64,000 nt of DNA from contig CM049307.1 in NCBI GenBank assembly GCA_026874595.1, positions 77,538,643 to 77,602,642 on the forward strand, given 5' to 3'. The notes beneath the pieces are model-generated. The model saw only the letters and a list, made by a program, of their open reading frames with translations, had not been told where the DNA came from and searched no databases. Position numbers and translations under genes: made by a program. Numbering within the stretch: the first letter of the stretch is position 1; the number at the start of each line of letters is the position of its first letter. This stretch comes from Sipunculus nudus. Lineage: Eukaryota > Annelida > Sipuncula > Golfingiida > Sipunculidae. This document shows, in pieces, positions 35,567 to 48,479 of this stretch.

Positions 35567-37711
35567 CGATCATCAACTTATTACAGAATCACAGTTGTCA
35601 TAATCCATACAACTTCCACTGCTGATCTTACACCTGTCAAAGTATGTAACAATCTAACGCATTTGCAGTCGCTTTGGCTGCGGCGGTACTATTTTAACTA
35701 TTTAACCACTTATTATGTTCCTGTAAATATTTTGTTCTTATTTTCCCAAGTTCCAATTGGTTTTATCGTTGTTGTGATAGTATTGTTGTTGATAGTACAT
35801 ATATGTACAGGATGAGAGACACAGACTGAAGTGTGGATTTACTCTTGTAGGTTGCTTGCCTTGAGGTTAGAGGGATGCCTGCAAAGACCTTCTTTCCCCA
35901 ATCTCTTCCTCTCTTTCTCTCTCACACACACATACATACAATTTCTTAATATAAAAAAAATATCATTTGTGGTCGATTAAGACAACAATGGGATGGGGGT
36001 AGGGGCACGAAAAAAGATTATACCGCGACTGTCCACTGTCTCGGCCGAAGGGCCCCTTTTTTGCGGTCTTGGGCTCCCCCCCCCTTAATATAAATACAGA
36101 AAACATAGAATGCATAAATTTTATGAAATTGTAGTTCTACATTACACGATAACCCTCGCATTGTGTGAGCCATTTGCAACAGAATGTCCTTATCACATTC
36201 CTGACCTGGTGCAGCCAAGGCCAAGTCAGCACTGTCCCTGTAACAGACCGATTCAACAAACGCAGGCCCAGTTCCAATTCTAAATGTATTATATGATCTG
36301 CTGATCTGGTTGGGTCTGATATACAAACTGCCTTTTTATAAATCACCACCAAACGTGTGGTAATTGAATTCATGTGTTGATTTTATATACAGGGTGGAAT
36401 TTCGATTATGTTACCTTAACATCAAGCATTTGCAGAATGTTTCTGTAATCATGATAACTGGAATAACTGGAGCAGTAAAACAAGTGTCATTTTTTTTCAA
36501 AATTGGTCTGCCTGTGTCTCTGTTACGCTGCAATATTGTAATAAATTTTTACATAATTATATCTAAAGTTGTTCGATTTGTCATAGCATATGAGATGGAT
36601 GCCTATGGTAAGCTGGGGGTGAATTAAATCCGTTGCACACTTAAAAGTAGCACATTACCCTGGTTAGTGATTAAGTTAGAACTTCACTTTCCAACAAAGG
36701 GAGAAATGATATTACTTAATGCAGCACAAACAATTACGAAATCATCTAGAATTGAACTAGGTGTAGGAATATCAAGCTTTGCCCCAAGCATTAAAAGTTC
36801 AGAGGCAATGTCTGCAAGTACAAAATCACCAGGAGCAATGAGATCAAGAAATCCTGACGCACCTGTATGTTCTCAGTAAAGGTACCATAGTCATTCTTAA
36901 TGGGTCCTAACTAGACTTTTAAGGGATACATTTATTTAATTTAGATGATATAGTTCTATGTTTTTCGGCTTATTTGTTCATAATAATAAGAATAAGAAGA
37001 ACTACAACTAGCAGAATAATATTATTGTTCATTATATTCACAAACATTGCGATACATATAAAAGTAATAGCTTAACGCATTGCAATGGGTTAAAACTGCA
37101 CTGGCAATTTTAAATTTTCTTATAGTATTAGAATCAAAACCTATATTTTTACACACCTCCATAACAGACACAAAGGCACGTCAGCCTTCATGCGGTTTAT
37201 TCTTGTACCAGTTCCTTGATACAAGGTAGTACAAAATACCGTTTAATGGTTCATTTAGAAAATATAATTTATATAATCTGTTAGGCTAATTAATGTACTT
37301 ATTTTCCATACGATGGGATAAGGACACCCGCACCCGTAACCCTCCCCCTCGAGCGCACATGTTCTGAATACACATTAGTTAATGATAAAATGAGCCGCTG
37401 GCTTGGTACGCCGTTATACGACACTTGGGGACTTTAAGTAGGCCACATTAGGTCTTACAAACACACGTACATAAAAAGCCCTTGGAAATAAAAAAATAAC
37501 TGTACCTGCTGACAGCCCCTATCCCCCCGCCCCAAAGCCGTAGGGGCAAACCTGTTACATGATGATGGTGGTGATGTTTATGATGATAATTTTATGACGA
37601 TGATTCCTTTTCTCTTTCTCCTTCTTCCGATGATTATGATGGTTATTATTATTATTATTACAATTATTACTAACTGCGCCGTGCCATGAGAAAATAATAT
37701 CACCGACGCAT

Positions 37712-37783
<72 letters not shown>

Positions 37784-38989
37784 GTATCGAGCTTTTCGCC
37801 AGATGTCAGGACAAATGTCACATCGTAAATCCATCCCATGTGTTGAGCATTTACCTGGTCACGCTGCCTTTACACTGGACAGCCTCCTTCCTCACCAAAC
37901 GGATTTCCTTCCGGATTTCCTTTCCGAGCTGCTCCCTGGAAATAGGAACATATGAATCTGCCTGGTTATAAAATGCACAAGCACTATCTCCTATATTCCG
38001 CATGTAAGTATATTGGTCAAGTTTATAATAAGTACATGTATAGGAAGGTGATATACAGAGAAGTAACAGAGGTCAGAGCTTCAAATGTTCACAGTCAGGC
38101 AGTAAACAACCTCTAACGGAATGGGAGTCAGGGATATCATAATGGTGACCAACTAAATGTCTCATTTATCGGGCTTTTCCCAAGGCCTTTGACTTTTTCC
38201 ATAATATTTTTCTCTTCCTGTCCATGGATATTACTTTTCTTTTTAAATTGTTTAAGTATCACAAAGGAAGATATTTATGTTACACCGTTTACGCAAAATT
38301 CATAGGTTAATTTTTCATATTAATATTTCATATTTAACGGTTGTGTAAATATATACTTATTGACTGCTTGTTTTTTATGCATAATATAAATTACGTTGTT
38401 TTGTATATAATGTACATTAAGGCAGTGAGCACACCATTGGTTTCCGTGGTTTTTAAAAGATGCAATAAAATCAACAAACGTTCTTTATTCTTTATTCTCG
38501 TGGAAGGGGGGGGGGGGTATTTGGATAATAAAATATCTGCGTAACTGATGGTACATTACTAAATAATGTTTATATACTTGACAGTATATTTCTACAGTCT
38601 TTTATTCAAGATAATGATTATAAGTTTGGTGATCACTGGGTCACGTTTGTTGTATTATTAGTAAAGATTTACTCGTAGCCTATACTGATTGTTTGATTGA
38701 CGGTTATTTTATTTTCATGCTCTTTTTGGGAGGTTATCATAGGTCATTTGGCCTTTCTGTGAATCGCGTGTTTTTTATTGTGACTTCTCCTCTTCCTCTA
38801 TTATTATTTCCTTTTTTTTTTTTACTGCTGCTAAATCAAGGGTTGAAATAGTTTTGTCTTGGCTGTTTCTCTTACTCCATCTAACATGCAATGCAGGTAT
38901 TACTTCATACCTTCAATGATCAAGTTACCGCACCAAGTTTTGAGTTTGTATATAAATGTATTTGATAACACACACACACACACACAAAG

Positions 38990-39026
<37 letters not shown>

Positions 39027-39190
39027 GAGAGAGAGAGAGAGAGGGAGAGAGAGAAGATGAAAAAGAAGAAAAAGAAAGGGGGGGGGGGGGTAAATATAAA
39101 ACATTTAAGAGTCCATTATATTTTCTTGAGTGCGTGTAAGTTCATTATATTTTTCTGGAGTGCGTGTAGGAGATACTGAGTTTACTGATG
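34826..39190. other. Long gene-free, microsatellite-rich stretch
   Basis: Contains (AT)n at about 35524-35563 and 37718-37780, an ATT/GAT-rich area at 37560-37665, poly-G near 38507-38518, and a compound CA/TA/GA/AAG/G microsatellite at about 38970-39091. ORFs within these are repeat artefacts. Upstream exons of the transporter that starts at 39.2 kb were searched for by eye and not found. Confidence 0.5.
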
Positions 39191-39207
39191 TCATCATCTG
39201 CCAACAG

Positions 39208-41234
39208 CCTGCCACTCTTCACTATGACGTTTGGCTTCGTAACAGGTATGACTGTAATACCTGATAAAACAAACATCCTTAAAGTCTATGTACACAAAAA
39301 TTAAATTATTACAGGAATAAGTAAAGGGCGCCGCATTCATTCTCGTACGCATAATAAATTACCATCTTTCCTGATGGGGCAAATTCTACGGGTCTGATCG
39401 CAGCGATACAATCTCCGCAGATGCGAGTCTTGGTACGCTCATAAAGTATCCTCTTGTGGATTCCCTGCCCTTATCTAACCTTGAGTAATTCATTCCTAGG
39501 AAGCATTTTAAAAGCTTTTCCGTACCCGTTATAACTTGTTCGTGCAGACTTAAACCAGATGCCGTAGGTCGAATATTGAAAATATATCAATATAATGGGT
39601 AGCAGAATCCGAACGACAATCATTCGCGTTTCAGGTTTTGAATATGCGTTCCTATTATTCGTGGCCGGATTAGGGGTTCCAAAGTATTTTGATCGGCACC
39701 TAGCGGTAGCGACTGGATTCTCAAAGTCAGGGACATGCTTCGGCGCGTTTGCAATGGCTCCTCTGACAAGGTATCTTCTGGACAAATACACATGGCGTGG
39801 CTGCATGTTGATTCAAGCCGGTGTTGTTCTTCAGTGTTGGTGGTTGTGGATGCTAGTACGACCTGATTTAGATAAAAAGAATCAAAGACTTATGGACGCT
39901 TCAAGCGGGTAAACATTAATTCCAAACAACTGCGTGACAGAGAACACTATCAGTTAAATGCACAAGAGCAGGACACAGAAGCGAAGATTAAACTGTTGGC
40001 AGCATTAAAAGCGGCTGTAGACTTCAGTCTGTTGAAGGAGCTATCCTTTGCCATCTTTATGATAGCACTCTTTATAACTCAGCTTGCATATCTGCTGGTT
40101 TACGTATTCACGCCTGATAAAGGTACTGAAATGGGGTTTTCTAAAAATGAGACCGGATGGTTTGTTTCCTGTCTTGGCATTGGCAGTTTACTTGGAAGAA
40201 TTTTAATTGCTTTGATTGGTAATGCAGCCTTCCTACAAGGACGACACTTGATACTTCATAGCTTTTGTCTCGCTCTGGCCGCTGTCAGCCATATTTTGGT
40301 TCCATCTTGTTGAACCCTATGGTCAATGTATATTATCATGTCGGTATGTAGGTTTGCAGGTGGTAAGTGATAAAATACTTTCATGTGATAATAAATATCA
40401 GAAAACTAGACAATATTTACCACTTTTAGATTAGCCTACTTTATATCTTAATCTAACATAGGGACTTGAATATAACCACATGTCCATATTTCACTCAAAG
40501 GCACACTTACGCTTATTAATTAGGTTTTACTATATCGTATCATGATAACATAAAGTTCGGGTGCGAATAGAGCGCAGCTGTGCTGAATACACGATAATGA
40601 TAAAAAGAAGATATTCGGTTACAAGAGGCTACCGCCGGATCTACATAAGCACTTTTTCCTTTGCTTTTTTTCCCAATGATATAACTAACGAATGTCTATT
40701 TCATTTTATATTTTCTTCAAAGTGACAGGTATGTAACTTAAAATTTACCTGGTGAAGGTTTCTTTCAGGTGGTCATATGGTGATGGTTTCTATCGTTATT
40801 GCGGGGTTTTTCGGACATGAGAGACTCGCTCGTTCCTACTGCAATTGTTTTTTAGTATTTGGAATTGCGTACCTGATAGGACTTCCACTTTTAGGTTAAT
40901 TATTTTTCGCGGTAGGAAATATTAAACGAATCAAATAATATTTCTATATTTATATTCATCAAACTGATAAAAGAGTTAATTGTGAATTTTTGTTTGTATT
41001 TTATTCTATACGAAAGATCAATTGATCAATCCACTGAAAACTATATCTGATGGTTATAAGTATTCCTATTTATATATTTCAGGATTTATCCGCGATAATC
41101 TGAATTCCTACGCCCCTTCGTTTTACCTGGTGGAGGACAATGTTTCATTGCAGCATTCATTATATATTTTTTTAGATCTTCCGACGGGCCACCAGAATGT
41201 CCATCTCATTAATTATTCCCCGATAGTGAAATAG
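39208..41234 (+). pseudogene. Monocarboxylate transporter-like (SLC16, MFS) gene 1, disrupted
   Basis: Plus-strand MFS transporter read from four exon-like segments joined by phase-1 GT-AG introns. (1) ..39245: LPLFTMTFGFVT. (2) 39635-40362: a segment with YFDRHLAVATGFSKSGTCFG and MAPLTRYLLDKYTWRG, the TM4-TM5 region typical of SLC16, then a cytosolic loop and the second MFS half (FSLLKELSFAIFMIALF, GWFVSCLGIGSLLGR). (3) 40769-40894: GGHMVMVSIVIAGFFGHERL to GLPLLG. (4) 41083-41234: GFIRDNLNSYAPSFYLVED, then a stop. SLC16 proteins move monocarboxylates or related solutes across the plasma membrane; the substrate cannot be told here. Exon 2 has a one-base frameshift near 39880-39912 and a TGA at 40311-40313, and the N-terminal exons were not found, so this is probably a pseudogene. 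AATAAA follows near 41312. Confidence 0.75.
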
Positions 41235-41319
41235 TCACAATTCCGTTGAGGTGAATTGCAGACTCTCATTTCTGTATGAATTTAAATGATAATGCATGTA
41301 TCATTGAGTTCAAAATAAA

Positions 41320-44300
41320 AGTATGTTTTTAACATCCGCCATGCCTGAATATTACATTTTAGTTGTTATTGATTTGTTTATGGACGAATGACATTAATTC
41401 TAACTTGTAGAGCTTCAGAATGACTAAGCCTGTCAATACGATTAATGTAGTCACTTGGATCAAACAAAAGCGGTGTGTGATCAAATCGGTATGTTAATTG
41501 TTGTTGCCTTATTTCGATAAATGAATTTTTAACAACAATAAATTCTGGGAAAGTTATCATTATCCTACAGACGCAATTTGTGTCTGGGCAAAAATAGAAC
41601 AACTTCAAAGTAACGTTAATTCTACAGCAAAAATGATCCCTTGGTGAAGGAACACTGGTCTGTCTTAGTCTAAGCCGTTATTACCCGACTAAATAGGCAT
41701 TTATATTGAAATTGTAAGTCTACTTGCGTCAGACGGAGAACTTCTCTGCTACGGACACCCATTCATTGCGCCAATAGATTCTCTGACATGTCACATGGAC
41801 AGAATAGCGGCATCTTACATAATATCCACTCTGTAGTACCTTGTCTCTGGGAAAGAACCACCATTGTTAAAGCCTGCCACGGTCGAGGGAACAACAATCC
41901 CGGTATCGGAAAGCAAGGTTATCCGATAATCCCCCATTTATGCCATGGTTCCATTGACCGATAATTGGGGAATAAGAGTGGCCAGTATCGGCACTACCTC
42001 GGTCACGACTTGGTGATTATCTTGCACGGTTTTGTTTATTCTACCTATATACCGGCATCCAACAGGCAAGCTGTGGATACACGAGTCTTTTTTTTTATAG
42101 ATGCCAATGTGATAGCCCCTCCTTAAACAACAAAGAAATTCGTGATGAACTATGAATATCAGCCCGTTAGGATTCCTTTGGAATTGTTCCCGACAAGTCA
42201 GGAACAAATATCCGATTTGTGGCCACAGAGGAGATTCGTGACAAAGGCTGAGTGGGACCAACGTCAATTATAATACAAATAAAAAGTCTCACGGTACTAA
42301 ATATGAAGGAACTAGATTGATTTAATACGCTAGAAATTACGGCAATCACATGACTCGTAACATAATTCGGGTATATATATTCGGAATATCGAAAGACGGT
42401 TCTTTTACGTAATATTACCGATATATTTAGAGGGTTGACGATCTTGCCCAACAACTGGCTAGTAGGGCTGTAACGATTCACAGACGCACCAACATAACAC
42501 GACACAAAGTTCAAAATTATCGGTATCGTGAGATCTCCCTGTTTTACAGATGTCCCACCTGTGTAACCAAGGATATATGTCATTTGATAATAATCAGAGG
42601 TTCATTGTGAGTACGTCACTGGTCAGAAATTGTTCACCACTACCTGAACGAAAATTCTTCTTTACCTGCAGGCAATGAGGTAATACCAACTTTCCAGAGA
42701 ATAACAAACGAAAAAGGAGATCTTATGCAATGTCGATGTACAAGTCCACATGTTTTGAATCATTTCTGTGACTCTTACAGCGAGTTCAACCTTTTCAAGG
42801 TGGGCAGCGGTCAAGGAAAGTCAGGGGGAATTTTTTTTTTCAAGGTCATGGAAAATTCAGGGAATTACATAAGAAGTCAAGGAATTGTGTTATAATTAGG
42901 GGAGTCAGGGAAAAGTCAGGGAATGTTTAACGACTTTAGCGATGTATGATTTTTGTGTTCAATGTTTTTCCTAGTTAAGGTTTTGGTTGGCTCTAACATG
43001 ACGTTTTTCAGACTAAATATGAATTTGAAGTGTACGTTTATCCTTGAAAATGATCTGAAAGTCAGGGGAAAATCAGAGAAAAGTCAGGGATTTTTTGCTG
43101 TAAATCATGAGGATGATTATCTTCCAATGCTCTCAGTTGGTTCTGGTCTATGGCCTAATTTAACTTTCAGAGCTTTATTTATTGTGAATTTGTAATTACA
43201 TTTATTAGCTATCAATATAACTGTTAAGTTAAAGATTTTTATATTTCAACTTTTAATGATAATGATCAAACAGGTGAACAAAGGTCACAGGGGTATTACT
43301 GCCCAACTGAATAATCATAACAATAACACTTCTCCTTCACCTAGTTACTTGGTACTCTAAGATGATGTAAGAGGGTATAAGGTCCGCCTGACTAAGACCA
43401 ATTAGCAGTTGCTCTTACTGATTAACACGGAACACTGATCATTCACATGCATTCTGTTCTATATTAACTGTTACAGTGTCAACCCAAAATATAAAGGTTT
43501 GACATAGACCTAAGGTTTACCTGTTCAAAGCTTTTGAGACTGGGCTGTCTCAGGGGGCAGTGCATTATCTCTCACGGATATTCATATACATTATTCAGTT
43601 CCATGTCTAGAATGCGTCCTGTATACATCAGTTAAGGACAGCATAGGAGCTACGGCTACATTCTTCAGCAGGTTTGGATACGGGTGCTCCTGTTGAGCTG
43701 GGGAAAACAATCAGGGAACATGCGAGTGGGTGGTTCATCCATCATGGACCTGCTTTGCAACAGCTGCATATACAGGTCCCATATTTGAGCCTCCAACAAC
43801 ACCTAACATTACATCGGGAAGCATGCCATCCCCTCCCCCCCCCCCCCCCCAAATCATAATATAAAATGTGCTCACTTTTTTTTTTACTTTTGGCCATTTC
43901 TTCTTCTATTCGTTTTATTCATTTCATGTCATCTGAATAGTCACCTTCCAATCTTTCTATTAAACATTCGTTCTTCCGCTTCCTTGCTACTGACGTAACT
44001 CTCCGTGTCGGTCCTTGTGGTCTCAAAGACAAGGAATTAAATGCTTTACACATTCATTTAGTTTTCCGTCAACGGCGACGATATGATGCAATATTTAATA
44101 TGATGCAATAATATGAAATGAAAAATCTGATGCGAAATTAAGCCAGTTTGTTCATCACGACAGACCTCTTGGGAGATCATATCCCTCTTAATATTGCCTT
44201 TGACTTAAGTGACCCTGCCGACACGATGAAGTAATAAAGGGTTTTATATTCTGAGTACATTTTATTAGTCAAAGACGACAACAGAAAGTAACATATATAG

Positions 44301-44400
44301 ATATACAGACCTACATTTTGGCTGATTTATGTAATATTTCTACAGCTTACATTTAAATTTAGTTAACTCAGGTATATGAAGTTATTTTAAGTAAAATAAA
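41320..44400. other. Gene-free stretch with repeat fragments
   Basis: At 42470 a TAGTAGGGCTGTAACGATTC motif looks like a hAT-type element end; no partner end found. At about 42795-43100 repeated GTCAGGGAAAAGTCAGGG motifs mark an interspersed repeat seen in many invertebrates (memory-based). Poly-C near 43835-43851. No gene supported. Confidence 0.45.
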
Positions 44401-44423
44401 TTGTGAAGTTTCTGTTAAGAATT

Positions 44424-45580
44424 TTATAAAAGCACACATACTGGATCACTAAATTGCTTAGTTGACTTAATCATTTCTAAATGCAGATCAATTTCTCTTT
44501 CTGTACTACTCTGTTTAACTTCTGTTAAGTAGGCACGTGAAAGAGTATCTGCTACCACTAGGTATTTTCCTGGTATGTATTCTAAGGTAATATCATAGCG
44601 GCGGAGTCGGATCATTAATCTCTGTAGTCTTGGAGTCAGGTCACACAAGTGCTTGTTGTGCAAAGCACCCAAGGGCTTATGATCAGTTTCTGCCATGACA
44701 TGTGATCCATAAATATAGTCATGAAATTTTTGTTAGCAAATACTAATCCTAGCAGCTCCTTTTCAATTTGAGCGTAATTACGCTCAGCTGATGACATAGA
44801 CCTAGAGGCATAAGCGACTGGTCTCCAGTGATTGTCAGTCTCTTGCAGTAAAACGGTACCTAGACCATTTTTAGATGCATCTGAAGACACTTTGTGTTTT
44901 TTCTTTGGATCGAAGAACTGAAGAATTGGCTCACATGTCAATGCGTCTTTGAGTTGTTGCCACTCACCTGCATGTTCTGAAGTCATTTAATATCATTCAA
45001 CAACAGTTCTCCGAGGCATGTTGTTTTCACTTACATATTGGGTACAAATCTAGATAAATAATTAACCATACCTAAATCTCTCTGGAGCTCTTCTTTGCAT
45101 GTTAGGTCTGGCATTTTCTCAATTGCGCTCACTTTCTTTGGATCTGGACAGACTCCATCACCGGGTAATTTATCACCAACAGTCAAAGCTGGTTCTGCTA
45201 TTTCACATTTGTTCAAGTTAAGTTGCAAGCCAGCTTCTCTAATAATATCCAGAACTCTTTTCAGTCTCTGGTCATGCTCATCTTGATTTTTAGCACACTC
45301 GAAATATCGCCAATATACACTTTGACACCAAGTGCAAGTGAAGGTGCGATACAGTTCTTGGGCCTCAGACCCAGGCACTGTCAAAACCAAGCCTATCTTG
45401 CGAGCATCACCGGCTCCGGCGGCACCAATAGTTTCCAGATACCAGGAAAATATCTCAGAAATATTCCCACCACTCAACTTCAGGGGTGCTGGGGGCTTCA
45501 GCTGATACATGACGACACGATATTTTCGGCTACAGACGGAGAATGATCACAATTTAATTCGTATTCACTTCTGGTACCAT
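44424..45580 (-). mobile_element. Ty3/gypsy retrotransposon with a large internal deletion
   Basis: A minus-strand ORF at 45510-45031 starts with a gag-like N-terminus (MYQLKPPAPLKLSG.., a WYLETIGA segment) and then, without a frame change, becomes the C-terminal part of reverse transcriptase (KNQDEHDQRLKRVLDII, LQLNLNKCEIAEPALT, ELQRDLGMVNYLSRFVP). The rest of gag, the protease and the RT active-site region are deleted at about 45330. RNase H follows in 44986-44636 (SSDASKNGLGTVLLQE, VAYASRSMSSAERNYAQIEK) and, after a frameshift, 44696-44424 (AETDHKPLGAL, RRYDITLEYIPGKYLVVADT). Integrase is absent. Just upstream of gag, TGGTACCAGAAGTG on the minus strand (about 45580-45567) fits a methionine-tRNA-type primer binding site. 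It follows sequence ending TTACAATACA that may be a 5' LTR end, with AATAAA near 45625. Inactive. Confidence 0.85.
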
Positions 45581-45599
45581 GTATTGTAACTAGGACGCC

Positions 45600-46140
45600 A
45601 TATTGCATAACGTAAACCCATCTTTATTATACCGTAAAACGGATAGCACACCAGGTGACACTGTCGTAAAAGTGTCGCACATTTTTTATAACTCGGTCCA
45701 GTTTGACCCTAGCTAATTATGCTAGAGACAGATATTTAAATTTGTCGTGAAGAGTCTGATGTTGTAATTCAGTGTCATACAATTTGGAAGCGCATAAAAT
45801 CTGCTCAAAAATGTCGATTATATAGAATCATATCGTTTTTACGGAATCACGGTGCCAGTAGGTGATGAAGGGTTATTGTGGCAAAACTGTAAATGCAGAG
45901 ATTATAAATGTGTTGAAATAATAATGTAATGACACGTAGATAGGTGCCTTGTATTAATATATAAATCAGAAGATGTATATATCATTAATAATTTGAACAA
46001 CAATATTAATTCTATATTTACACGTCAGGTACCTGTGAGCAGCAGGAGACCTTTTGAGGCGTTACGATCTCTTGGTTGCGAAACGTCATTTTCAGTGATG
46101 TTATTGAAATTGTTGCTCCAGTGTTTGCCCTTATATTTGA
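45600..46140. other. Possible LTR remnant and intronic sequence
   Basis: The first part may be the 5' LTR of the adjacent Ty3/gypsy element. The plus strand has an open frame from 45993 into the exon at 46144, so the exon may begin earlier than the acceptor chosen. Confidence 0.35.
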
Positions 46141-46143
46141 CAG

Positions 46144-48467
46144 GAGGACACGTTGTGACGACAGTTTTAGTTCTCTACGAATTTGGTTCTGATGTCATCA
46201 CTTGGTCTTTCGGCCTGAGTTTGGTGATAATAGGGGTTGCGTACCTGGTGACTACACCTCTTATGGGTGCGTATCACTTCAGTTTTGATTTCATTTTACG
46301 AACTCGACTTGAAACATGGCAATATATTTAAGGCAGGCTCTGCCTTAAGTTTTAATATTTCTACATTACTACTAGTTCAATCCCTACGACAGAGTAAATT
46401 AGGTATTTGGAGTTGAGCTTATGTGCACTTCATTTATATTGTGATGCAGGTCTAGGAGCAGCTTAAAACTTCAAGATATGTGAGAGATTACATTTGTCAT
46501 ACTGAACAAATTTTTGGAGATTTTACTGGAGATTTTTTTTTTTCAATATCATCCGTATCGAAAGCATTATGTAATTGCTCAGGCAGTTCGTGTATCATTT
46601 TATTTAATTTTAATTCAATTTTATTTTTCCTTGTTATATATTTTTTTAAATACTAAAAGTTTTGTTCAATCTTAGCAATCAATACAAGGATGTAAATCCA
46701 ATAAGTAGCTAGTCTGATAATAAGTATTAATTTGTTGTAATTATATGCCAACCTTTCCCTTGGGAATTTTATATGGTAAGGCCATTGTACATTACTGATG
46801 AAGCATATTACATTGTTGTCCAAAAGCCGCTTCATACAATAAGCTGGGGGATGTTCTGCTGCCCGCTGATTTATTTATTTATTTATTTATTTAAACGTTA
46901 AAATTTATTGACATGAAAAACATAATCAGCATTTTAGTAACACTGATTAGCCAAAAGGAATACACACAGGTACCTGTATAAAACGTTTACTATTTCAGTT
47001 GATGTGTGCAGATTTGACATTTATCCATTGTCCTGTATGATAACGCTGTATGCCACGGGTCTAGTAATATCGCTGAAAACTTTATAGTCTTTTTTAATCA
47101 GTTTATTCAAGAAAATATATATACAAAACCAGCAGTAGGAAGTTTTCACTCTTCCTAAAATAGTAATGCATATACAATTATTATCAAAAAAGCTGGTTGG
47201 ATGTTCTACTGCCCGCTGATTTATAAGTAATATGTGTTAAGATACCGAGACACTGGTTAGTTCCCTGCAAGAGAAACCCATACCGGTATTCTTACAGATA
47301 AGCTTTTGCTAGAACGCAAGGTAGCTGGGAAACATCAACTCGTTTATTAATATTACAGAAATATTATAAAAATGACGCTCGGGATACGTATTTCCATTAT
47401 ATAACAAACTATAAATGTTGTATATCAAGACCATGTTAAAGGGGCTAAATCACCAATCTGACCATTAAAAACTAAAGGTAATCCCTTGCAGCTTTCATAA
47501 AAATAAGCCAGTACACGTGGATATCACTACCCACAGGCTGCTTGTTTTGTTTATATCAACGTGTTCATAATATGCGAGGTCCCGCAAAAATAATCAAAAC
47601 AAATTAAACAAGACTATCTGGCAGCAAGTCAGATGAGCTACAGATAAGCTTTCAGATAAAAACTGAAATAAAATAGGAATACAGTTTTTGGAACTACCCC
47701 GTCAGTTTTAGAAACAAGAAAAGTTTTTTTCTTCGATATATTTCATGCAGCAATTACCAAAGTTTGTCTCTGTATACCTTGAGTTAAGAATTGGCTGAGT
47801 CCCCTCAACGCCAATATTCTGCAAAACAAATCTACTGGATGCTGTAAGATCATATTTGTGAAGAAATCTGATCACTTCCCCTGCATGCTGACCAAAGTTT
47901 AAAAATTACATGTATTATTTATTATCTTTCGACTAGCCCCTTATTCTCAGTGCATTTCTAAGTCAAGACTAATATGAATGAAACAGTTCATATATGACAC
48001 TTTTTACTTTGTCTCGTTATATTGATCATGTTTCAAGTAGTCAAGACGCCTGAAAGATAACTATGCAAATACTGAGGAAGCACCATGTTATGGAAGAAAA
48101 ATAATGTAAAGGGCAGGTTGTTCTGTTGTTTGATATAAATTTTCATACCTTATGTTTCTCCTGATCGGAACATTTTGAGTTGGGAATATATTTGTATCAC
48201 GATTGTCAGTATATATATAATTTTATTGTAGTTAATGCGAGGGACGGCATCATGAAGTATGATCCAGTTCTTTACTTTTCTTTCCAACCAAACGGTATTG
48301 GATCTGTGTTGATGTCATAACTGGAAGTACAGATTCTATTTTGTTTTATTACAGGTCATGTTCGGGATAGCACTTTGACATATGATCCCGTGTTTTTCCT
48401 AGCAGGAGGATATTTTATCATATATGTTTGTAATGCTGTTAATCCAAGTGTCACGACCAGAAGATAA
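46144..48467 (+). CDS. Monocarboxylate transporter-like (SLC16) gene 2, C-terminal exons
   Basis: Two exons match the last two exons of gene 1 in length, phase and motif. Exon 46144-46266 (GGHVVTTVLVLYEFG..IGVAYLVTTPLMG) is preceded by TTTGACAG and followed by a GTGCGT donor. Exon 48355-48467 (HVRDSTLTYDPVFFLAGGYF.., then a stop) follows a TTATTACAG acceptor. Together they encode the final MFS transmembrane helices. The preceding frame is open back to 45993, so the first exon could be longer. Upstream exons were not found; the Ty3/gypsy insertion lies between this gene and gene 1, suggesting tandem duplication followed by invasion and loss. An alternative terminal exon candidate is annotated separately. 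The substrate cannot be inferred. Confidence 0.6.
46842..47224 (-). mobile_element. LINE 3'-end fragment with target-site duplications of about 33 bp
   Basis: Near-identical direct repeats of 33-34 bases lie at 46842-46874 and 47191-47224 (AGCTGG.., GGATGTTCTRCTGCCCGCTG, ATTTAT), with two substitutions and one indel. Between them about 316 bases end, on the minus strand, in an AATAAA signal and a (AAAT)n tail. Long target duplications plus a short-repeat tail are the signature of a 5'-truncated non-LTR retrotransposon insertion. Confidence 0.8.
48232..48320 (+). CDS. Duplicated terminal exon candidate of transporter gene 2
   Basis: After an acceptor-like TTTTATTGTAG, the phase-1 frame reads NARDGIMKYDPVLYFSFQPN and ends in a stop at 48320. 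It resembles the last exon 35 bases further on (HVRDSTLTYDPVFFLAGG) in position of RD and YDPV. It could be a mutually exclusive terminal exon or a decayed duplicate. Confidence 0.45.
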
Positions 48468-48479
48468 AACCGGGGGAAA

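Noticed and set aside
35453-35815. Hydrophobic C-terminal segment suggesting a membrane protein
   Set aside because: The frame runs through a TA microsatellite and has no conserved domain.
42167-42583. 138-codon minus-strand ORF
   Set aside because: No recognisable domain, and it overlaps a hAT-like repeat end; chance ORF favoured.
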